64,000 nucleotides of DNA from Furcasterigmium furcatum (taxonomy: Eukaryota; Ascomycota; Sordariomycetes; Glomerellales; Plectosphaerellaceae). Within the stretch, counting starts at the first letter, position 1. Every line of letters begins with the position of its first letter. The position numbers and the translations under genes are program-made. Under the pieces are notes generated by a model that ran no database searches, was not told the DNA's origin, and saw nothing but the letters and a program-made list of their open reading frames with translations. The stretch lies in the NCBI GenBank assembly GCA_001599815.1, contig BCIA01000006.1, positions 1,490,961 through 1,554,960 on the forward strand. The letters are read 5' to 3'. Below are positions 56,501 to 64,000 of this stretch, in pieces.

Positions 56501-58104
56501 TTTCTCCCGACGGGGCTCTGCTTGGCTGGGGAGACGGCCGGGGGACCGTCGGGACCTGGGACCGCGGATCTGGCAGCCGTCTACACGTCTGCAAGGGCCA
56601 CGAAAACTGGGTGGACACCATACAGTTCTCGCCAGACGGGACCCATCTGGCATCAGGCTCCAGGGACGGAACGATCCGAATCTGGGACGTGTCGAGTGGT
56701 GCCTGTTCCGATATTCTGCAGTCCCCTGATCCGCCGAGAAAATCTGGCTACATGAATCCATTCGATCACTTTTCGACCAACCGGGTCTTTGACCTAAGCT
56801 TCTCACCTGATAGCCAGTGGCTGGCCGTGGCAGCATCGGGAGCGACTACGGTCTGGAACTTCACGACAAGCAACAAGACTTGGACCCCGGTCGTCTTTCC
56901 AAACTCGACCGCCACATACGAATCTGGCAGACATATGTTCAAGACGTCCATCTCGTTTCTCCCTGGTTTAGGTTCCTCTCGCCTGGTAGGCAACAACGTT
57001 GCTGGAAAGCTGAGCCTCTGGACGTTGAGCGGGGATCGATGGACTCTCGCCGGCGACAGCCCTTTTCCTTGGCGTATCGACGGCAGCCCGCGCATCGCTG
57101 TGTCACCTCTGTCAGGCGTTATTCTAGCAGCCGGGGAGGGCCAGATTGTGGCTTTCGCCGCGGACAAGACGGATTGGAAAGTGATGCGGCGGCTTGGTCG
57201 ATCCAGAGGGGTGTCCTCGCTTGCGTGGTCCCCCATCGGTAATCAGTACGTCTCAGGGGGGAATGATGCGCTGGTCAAGATCTGGGACAGCACGGCAAAC
57301 GAGGCTCAATGTGACGACGATGCTGAAAGCAATGGGACCTTTTTCAACGCGACGGTTCTGATATCTCATGACGAGAGGCTTGCCATTTGGCAAAACTCAT
57401 CCAGATCGCTCGACATCCGGTGCCCTACAGGGGACAAGGTCATTTATACTTTAGAGAGGACAGGGCCACCCGCTGCTCTCTCGCCCACGAGGAACATTTT
57501 GGCTGCACGGTTGTGGCGGCGGCATGATGAACCCGAACTCTGGGGACAATACTTGGTCGGACTTTGGGATCTCGCAACAGGCACCCTCGTCAGAGAGCTC
57601 CAGCTGGAAAATTTGAATAGAAAGAAGCAGCGATTGATGGGGTTTAAGGAGCCGATATTTTCACCGGACGGGAAGTACGTGGCTGCTTTGTTGACGTATG
57701 GCTTCAACGATTCCGTCCACGTCTGGGATATCATGACAGGAAAACAGCGAGACATGGAGCCGCCATCTCGAGACAGAGCAATATCAGACCCGGGTCGGCC
57801 CAGGCTATCGTGGACCGAGTCCCACGGCTTGCAACTCAACCACCCGCCATGGACAGATACATACAGCCTCGACACTCCGGGTAGCGTACAACCCATCCAA
57901 TCGGTGCCCGTTCAGCAGCTAGGCAATGTTGCTGGCGTCAGTTTCGAAGATGATCGTAAATGGCTTCAAGTGAACGGAGAAAAAATACTATGGATACCGC
58001 CCGAATGGAGGAAACCCGGGGGGTGTGCGGCCCACGGAAGCACAGCCATCCTTCGCCGAAATTTCAAGCGGCATGTATATTTGCGATTCGACCACAAGTC
58101 ATGA
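53587..58104 (+). CDS. SesA-NACHT-WD40 NOD-like receptor, 1460 aa
   Basis: Two exons: 53587..54241 and 54377..58104 (1460 aa). Residues 1-170 are a helical SesA-type death-effector-like domain (MEALGLAATVIGLLQAVSAA start). Residues 180-218 are a Gly/Asn-rich linker resembling NLR amyloid (sigma-type) motifs. The NACHT NTPase runs from about 270 to 440, with Walker A GDPGKGKT (280-287), Walker B IVLDALDE (385-392) and an RVAASSR sensor. A helical region follows, then diverged WD40 repeats from about 873 (GHREHVNAVAFSPDG, GHENWVDTIQFSPDG) to 1400. The architecture matches HET-D/HET-E-like STAND receptors that control non-self recognition and regulated cell death. The 135-nt intron separates the effector module from the NACHT module. 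The WD repeats are not near-identical, unlike those of fast-evolving het alleles. Confidence 0.87.
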
Positions 58105-58549
58105 TCGAGGCTCCTTGCAGTAGCAGGAGACAATATACACAAACCGTCAGCAGCCTGTCACACATTCATGAGCCTGTATTGCATATTCAAGGACTCCAGA
58201 TCCAACTCACAACCTGGGAGCTTCATGTTCCCAGAACCGAGCTTACGCTCAGGGTTCTCTGCCAAGATCTTTGGGGCGTGATAGACTTGCCCTGTTGTTT
58301 TATGACTACAAAGCCACAAGAGCGCCGACTTACACGGTTCCTCGACGTCCTGCGTTCTCAAGATTCACGTGAGTGGAGTCGCCGCTAACACACAAGTTGA
58401 CCTCTCCACCCCCGCAGCCGAGCGCTGGCAGTGAGTCAGCAACCGACATCCAGACGCATCACTCAAAGCTCGTCACGGAAACCTCGGATTGAGCTCGGGA
58501 CGCAATTCATTGATTCATTCCCTCCATATTTCTCTTGGCATAAATTATT
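58105..58549. other. Intergenic, reductase promoter
   Basis: A 445-bp gap between the NLR stop and the next start on the same strand. An AT-rich stretch (catttctcttggcataaattatt type) directly precedes the start. No gene seen. Confidence 0.45.
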
Positions 58550-59662
58550 ATGTCTTCTCTTCCGAAACTGGGCTGGATAGGTATGATCATCCCCACCGAA
58601 CTCGAGGCATATCTGGCGTTACAGCGCCTCTCTGGACTTCACGTTGAAGCTAACTCCGCGCCTCGTACAGGCCTCGGGTCCATGGGCCTTGGAATGGCAA
58701 CTAATCTCCAAAAGCATCTGACTTCCCTCGGCGCCCCGGGACTGAGATACTTCAACCGCACCATGTCCAGGGGCGACACCCTCCGGGACATCGGAGCCCT
58801 GCCAGCGTCCAGCGTCCGAGATCTCGTCAGCGGCAGCGACATCGTCTTCATGTCCCTGAGCGACGACGCAGCTCTCGAGGCTACTCTCGATGCGGTCCTC
58901 GATGCCTCCAACCCCGTCGACATCTCCGGGAAGATCTTCGTCGACACCTCGACCGTGCACCCCTCCTCATCGGCCAAGGCCCAGCAGCGCCTGGCTGAGA
59001 AGGCGGGCGTCCTCGTCTCTGCTCCCGTCTTTGGCGCGAGCCCGGTCGCCATGCAGGGCAAGCTCCTCTGGATCGTCGCCGGTCCCAACGATGCCGTGGA
59101 TGCCATCAACCCGTTCATCGTCGGCGTCATGGGTCGTGGGATGATCCGTCTCGGAGAGGATGTCAAATTAAGCAGTCTGATGAAAACCGCTGGGTGAGCT
59201 CTCGTTCTCTCTCCTTGGCCAATACACTGCTCCAGTCTAACCCATCTCAGAAACTTCGTCACTGCCGGGTTCATGGAGGTCATCGCCGAATCTCTCGTCT
59301 TCGCTGAGAAGACCGGGCTGGGCACCGAGGCCATGGAGCAGCTCATTGAGCAGCAGTACGGCCCGCTGGCCCTTTCCATGTCCAAGCGGATGACTACGGG
59401 TGCATACATGCCGTCTCAGGGGGACAGACCTATGTCTGACCTGAAGCTCGCCCTGAAGGATGTCGGTCACGGGGTTGACTGCGCCAAGGACGTTGGAGCG
59501 CGGCTTGATGTCGCCGAGGTGGCATTGGCTCACTTGACAGAGGCGGACCAGATTTCGGAAGCGAAGAAGCGGCCGATGGACTCGTCTTCCTTGTATGGCA
59601 CGTTGAGGCAGCAATCCGGGCTTGACTTCGTGTCGGACACTGTGAAGTCGAGGGATGCCTGA
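58550..59662 (+). CDS. 3-hydroxyisobutyrate-dehydrogenase-like NAD(P) reductase, 321 aa
   Basis: Three exons: 58550..58580, 58671..59193, 59251..59662 (321 aa). The first intron (90 nt) is in frame and stop-free; removing it joins WIG to LGSMGLGMA and creates the dinucleotide-binding motif GLGSMG (11-16), so the spliced form is clearly right. The second intron is flanked by MKTAG and NFVTAGF. The protein belongs to the beta-hydroxyacid dehydrogenase family (6-phosphogluconate dehydrogenase-like fold). It has the substrate-site motif APVFGASPVAMQGKL and the catalytic Lys182 in the MKTAGN segment. The family oxidises 3-hydroxyacids (valine catabolism, tartronate semialdehyde and others); the substrate is undetermined. 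It is probably cytosolic, as there is no targeting presequence before the Rossmann start. Confidence 0.9.
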
Positions 59663-60432
59663 CGGAAGTGTCGCAGTTAAATACGTTCGACCTCAATTTT
59701 CCCGGGGAGGTAAGCATCCTCGAACGTCTTGTTTCTACCAAAATAGCTGGAAATCATTATTCTAATTTACCGAGATCGGATAAGTTTTACTAAAGCCGGC
59801 GTCAATAGTCCCGGCATTGTTCGAGACTACCGTCAGATCTTTGATGTCCGGTTTGTTGAGGGTCTCATCACTCAGTGTTTCTGGTACGCCGGTAATATGT
59901 CCGTCGGTGTCTACCCAGGCGGTCGGTGTTCGGTGGCTCATGTCCGAGGACAAGCCAGACCCGGATATTCCGCGACGGCAATCATCGCCCGAGATTTCGG
60001 CAATCGACCAGGGGGCATTCCTGGCAAATGGAAAGCCAATAGAGATGAATCCTAGTTTATTGCGTTGTCCACTTGGAGTTTTTAGTCCGCCCTCGTGGTG
60101 AAATCGACTTCGGTGTTGTTGTTCCGGCATCCCAACCCTGGCGCTGAAGGACATATGACCTTGGCCGCAACTACTAATACTACTTGTTACTAATAGTAGC
60201 GATCTTTCATAGCCCTTCCCTGTTCAAACGAGTCAGTGGCCCAAGGCTTTGTTGGTTGCTGAGGGCTCAGGAAGGGGAGCGACGACATGGCCAGGATGGC
60301 CAGGTCGGCGAACTACTTATCCGGTAGGATCAGGCATGATGTGCTCAAGAAGGATGAATTAGATTTGACTCTATGCCATGATAGAACTCCAGACAGCATT
60401 GATGGTCAATCTACAGCGATATGCGACTGCCT
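59663..60432. other. Intergenic, convergent 3' ends
   Basis: A 770-bp gap. A minus-strand frame at 59762-60154 (130 codons, ATG-led) has protein-like composition but no codon bias and no family that I recognise. It may be chance or the relic of a gene. Not called. Confidence 0.4.
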
Positions 60433-61590
60433 TCAGGGGCGTGCTCCCGGATCGCTGTACACAATCCACTTTCCATCATGGGCCTCTCCTCCGGCCTCGT
60501 CATTTCCTGATACCCACGGAACGCTTTCAATAACGGCAGTATCGAAAGCCTTACTAGCCTCTAGCTGTGGCCATCTTCGAAAGCCGTGAGGCAGGCCGGG
60601 AAAGACATGGACCTTGGTGGTGACGCTGTTGCCTGAAGTCAGTAATGGTGCCCCGTTCAGGTGGCTGCTCCCAGTCACTCACCCTAGATCTTCCAGACGC
60701 GTCGCAAATAATAGGCCATCGTCTCTCAGGGGATCCATGCCAGCCACCAAAAAGGCTGTTTTCGGCCACCCTTCCAAGTCCTCTTCGGGAAGAGTCACGA
60801 TGTTGAGCAGCTCGTCTGTAACCTCGTCGGCTCCAAGGAGGTCACTGAAGAGCTTGATGCGCGCGGAGGGGACGACTGCGGCCTCGGCGCATTGAACCTT
60901 TGCTGACACACCTGGTGATTTGAAAAGGTGGAAGGGGTAATTGTCAATGTGTGTCAACCATGGTATGCAGAGAAGAACGCCGTTTATGTGCAATCCAGGG
61001 CCACCCTGTGTCTTTGATTCCCGCAGCGCGCGGAGAACCACTCCGGCGGCGAGCGTACACCCTGCTGAGATTCCCATAAGCCCGACGCCTTGGGATGTAG
61101 AAATGCCCAGGGCGCTTGCATTGTCTCGAATGTAGACGAATGCGTCCCAAGAATCGTCAACCTGGGCAGGGTGTTGATACTTGTGTGTGTGGCGATATAT
61201 CACACTCAACACAACGGTGCTGGTTTTCGAGGCGATGCTCGCGCAGAGGAAGTCATCCGTCGTCTCGTCGCCCAGTAGATACCCGCCGCCGTGGAAGTAC
61301 AAAAGCGCCCCCGAGATCTGGCTACCGCTGCTTGGCTTATAAATCCGGAGAGGTATACTGTGTCCGCCAGCTGACGGGATGAGGAGAGTCGATACCTGCA
61401 CGGTCTGATCCAGACCGGTCTCAGCCAAGAGCCGGGTCGAGACGGCACTGCGAGCCTTGTTGGAGGTTTGCCGCAGATCTTCGGCTTGGGCCGGGTCATT
61501 GGCCGTGAAGCCATCCCGGGCGGCGGATGGGTTGGCTGCCGCGAAGGCAAGCCACTCTTGGCTTGGGTGCCCAAACTCTGAGAAGTCCAT
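60433..61590 (-). CDS. Alpha/beta hydrolase, HSL (hormone-sensitive-lipase) type, 366 aa
   Basis: Two exons on the minus strand: 60683..61590 and 60433..60625 (366 aa). The frame is open upstream to 61875; the ATG at 61590 gives the usual family length. The oxyanion-hole motif H100-G-G-G and the nucleophile elbow G173-I-S175-A-G are intact. The catalytic Asp lies in AGMDPLRDD and the His, supplied by exon 2, in GLPHGF. The intron uses donor GTGAGT and, for frame, the second of two adjacent acceptors (after GGCAACAG at 60626); the first would give a short wrong tail. It hydrolyses carboxyl esters, probably of small or medium acids, or lactones. No signal peptide, so it is intracellular. It is convergent with the reductase and divergent from the last permease. 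Confidence 0.87.
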
Positions 61591-62354
61591 GACTATGGAT
61601 GCCAGTTGGTGCTGACGTCCGAGCCTCGAGTAGGTGGAAGGAAGGAATCGTTGAGAGAACCGGGCGAGCGGCTGTTGCAAGGACTGTCTGCCGGATATTG
61701 AGTTACTATATTGATTGCCTTGACCACGCGGAGTGCCCGGACATTGTGTTCCCAGGTGTGGTCGGAGGGTTCCTGGGGTACGAAAGTGTAGCCCCAGATG
61801 TGATGCATTGTGACCCCAGATTGCCCGCACTCTTGGTTCCCCCATTCCAGAGGTCCGAGGGAGATCCCATGTCAAGTTCTCAACAACAACTCAGCCCAGG
61901 TCAACCATGACAACCCCCGCCTTGGAGTCGGGTCGGGTTCCGGAGATTGATTTCCAACCCTGACTCGCGCCCCACGCCGGTCCTCCAGAATCCGGAACCA
62001 TGCCTTCGACGGATCAACGGAGAGTGTCAGACGGCTCTCTTAGGTCCCTTTTCAGCAAACTAACGAGATGGACTGTGCGGCGGGTCAGTCTCACTGCGGG
62101 GACCCCAGACCTCCGCTTCATGCTCACCACGGGGTCAACCTTGACCCTGGCCCGGGCTTGCATGTCCGCCCACGACACCAAACCTCTTCAGCCTCCAGCC
62201 CTCCGTTATTTATACAACGGCCGTGATCGACATCAATCATCATGGGAAGGATCTCCAGAGTTGTCCATCAGAACACTTTCGACTCAGTCCAACACTTCCA
62301 CTCCGACTTCTCCTTGCTCCTCAAAGCCTCCATTGCCGACGACACTGAGTCACG
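61591..62354. promoter_or_regulatory. Bidirectional promoter hydrolase / permease
   Basis: A 764-bp region between divergent starts. A TATA-like sequence (gttatttatacaac) lies at about 62205, 150 bp before the permease start. The cluster-1 palindrome is absent. Confidence 0.5.
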
Positions 62355-64000
62355 ATGGCGACGCGCGACTCACCTCAGGTCATCGACTCGGCGGACGAGA
62401 AGGCACCCCATGTCGAGTCTGCTCACCTCGAGCACTCTCTCAAGGCCGGCCTCTCCCACGATGATGCGGCCTTCTTGCACGAGTATCCCCCAGAAGACCA
62501 CACGAAGGCCTACCGCAAGGTCGACTGGAGGCTCATGCCTATGCTGATGGCCCTGTATTTGATCGCCAACCTTGACAGGTATGTGACATTTGATCCCAAC
62601 CACTGAACTGTTTCCGACATATCGGTTCTGTGAGATCGGGCCGTCGAGGGGCGAGATGCAAATCTGACGCGGAAATCCCTCAAACAGAGCCAACCTCGGA
62701 AATGCCAAGATCGAAGGCCTCGAGGAGGACCTGAACATGAAGGGCAACGACTACAACATCGCGAACATGATGTTCTTCGTGCCATACATCCTGCTCGAGG
62801 TCCCGTCGAATGCCGTCCTCGTCCGCTTCGCCAAGCCCTCCCAGTACATCGGCATCATTGTCACGGCCTGGGGAATTGTCATGACTTGCGGTGGCTTTGT
62901 CCAGAACTTTGGGGGCCTTGTCGGCTGCCGTGTTCTTCTCGGAGTCTTTGAGTGAGTGCCGACCCCAACCTCCAGACAATCATTTGCCCTATAGTTGTAT
63001 CGGCTTGTACTAACTCGGCGATAGAGCCGGATTCTTCCCTGGAGCCGTCTTCCTCCTCAGCCAGTGGTACCCGCCGTACATGACCCAAGTCCGCATGTCT
63101 CTCCTGTACTGTGCCGCCGCCATGTCCGGTGCCTTCTCCGGCCTGCTGGCAGCGGCCATAGCCCAGATGAGCGGCCTTGGTGGCTACAGAGGCTGGCGGT
63201 GGATCTTCATCATCGAAGGAATCCTCACCATTGTGCTCGGCGTAGCCTCCTTTTGGCTCCTGCCCGACTCGCCTTCCCACTCAAAGCGATGGCTGGCCGA
63301 GCCCGAGGTCAAGTACCTCAACCTCATGTACAGGAAGTTCCGCGGAATCCGCAGAGAGGACCAGAAGAAGGATGAGCAGCCCCACGAGGTCGCCACCAAC
63401 AAGGCTCAGAAGTGGAAGATCCTGGCCTCCGTCGTAACCGACTGGCAGATCTACCTGCAGGTCCTGATCTTCATGTCCAGCTCCGTGCCGACGTACGCCC
63501 TGAAGTTCACTCTACCCCAGATCATGGTCAACATGGGCTTCAACAGCACGCAGGCCCAGCTCCTGTCGGCGCCGCCGTACATCGCCGGTGCCATCTCGGC
63601 CGTCGTCGTGGCCACGTTCGCGGACAAGTTCACCTGGCGCCTCCCCTTCATCGTCGGGCCCCAGCTAAGCCTCATGAGCGCCTACGCCGTCCTCTTCGTC
63701 TACAGCGCCGACATCGCCAACCACGTCGCGCTCTGCTACACCTTTGTGCACATGGCCACCATCAGCGTCTACCCCATTGTCCCCGGCTGCAACACCTGGA
63801 CCGTGAACAACCTGGCCGGCCCCGAGAAGCGGGCCATGGGCATCGCCTACATGATCGGCCTCGGCAACTGCGGCGGCATCATCGGCAGCTTCATATTCCA
63901 GGGCCACGAAAGCCCGCGCTACCAGACCGGCTGGGGCACCAGCTTGGGCTTTGTCATTGGCGGCATCGCGTCCGCGTCTACGCTCGAGATCATCTACAAG
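62355..64000 (+). CDS. MFS permease, Dal5/Tna1 family, cut by the window end
   Basis: Partial gene: exons 62355..62578, 62688..62951 and 63025 to beyond 64000 (488 codons visible, no stop yet). The N-terminal cytosolic segment is acidic. The family motifs VDWRLMPMLMALYLIANLDR (completed by the splice to ANLGNAKIEG), FFVPYILLEVPSNAVL, GFFPGAVFLLSQWYPP and GWRWIFIIEGILT are all present. Helices 7 to 12 follow a charged central loop (KFRGIRREDQKK), and the visible part reaches about helix 11-12. It is a proton symporter for organic anions, such as carboxylates, allantoate or vitamins, at the plasma membrane. It resembles the cluster-1 permease in family only; the introns differ in number. With the divergent esterase it could form an ester-use pair, which is inference. 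Confidence 0.88.

Noticed and set aside
59762..60154. ATG-led 130-codon minus-strand frame
   Set aside because: No codon bias, no recognised family; may be chance or a relic.
1..64000. CRISPR arrays, insertion sequences, transposase genes, rRNA genes, RIP-mutated repeats
   Set aside because: None seen: no spaced direct repeats beyond the 16-bp minisatellite and short tandem motifs, no transposase or integrase motifs, no AT-rich TpA-dominated blocks.

Overview
The window is nuclear DNA of a filamentous ascomycete (Pezizomycotina, most likely a Sordariomycete). The evidence is short GT..AG introns of 52-135 nt with CTRAY-type branch sites, Kozak-like starts, three Zn2Cys6 regulators, an MFS-rich gene content, a 2EXR protein and a SesA-NACHT-WD40 NOD-like receptor. 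Exon joins were worked out by hand from frame continuity, splice-site sequence and family alignment from memory. No database was searched, so every function is a family-level call.

Layout. 1-13.4 kb is almost gene-free; only a conserved 79-aa CxxC/CxxC protein is convincing. At 13.5-14.7 kb lies a secreted Ser/Thr-rich protein.

15.4-30.0 kb (cluster 1) looks like a regulated carboxylate-uptake and catabolism module: Zn2Cys6 regulator TF1, AidB-type acyl-CoA dehydrogenase, Dal5/Tna1-type MFS permease, 4-coumarate-CoA-ligase-like enzyme ending in a PTS1-like ARL, Zn2Cys6 regulator TF2, and a secreted DUF1254/DUF1214 protein. Every intergenic promoter here holds one perfect 13-bp palindrome, GAGCCGNCGGCTC, which I did not see elsewhere in the window. 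A CCCCTCAW element lies within about 130 bp of each. This is the best candidate for an undescribed regulon.

31.3-44.4 kb (cluster 2) looks like a small biosynthetic cluster: a fused fatty-acid-hydroxylase/short-chain-dehydrogenase, a stand-alone Pcs60-like adenylating enzyme, a divergently transcribed carrier-condensation (T-C) protein, a 2-oxoglutarate/Fe(II) oxygenase, a DHA1-type MFS exporter, a small secreted Cys-containing protein and regulator TF3. The adenylating enzyme and the T-C protein together would make a nonribosomal peptide synthetase split over two genes.

44.9-49.0 kb holds two tandem, diverged YTP1-family membrane proteins that share an upstream sequence element. 50.1-51.6 kb is a PAP2 lipid phosphatase, 52.1-53.1 kb a 2EXR protein, 53.6-58.1 kb the NLR, 58.6-59.7 kb a 3-hydroxyisobutyrate-dehydrogenase-like reductase, 60.4-61.6 kb an HSL-type esterase, and 62.4 kb to the end a truncated second Dal5-type permease.
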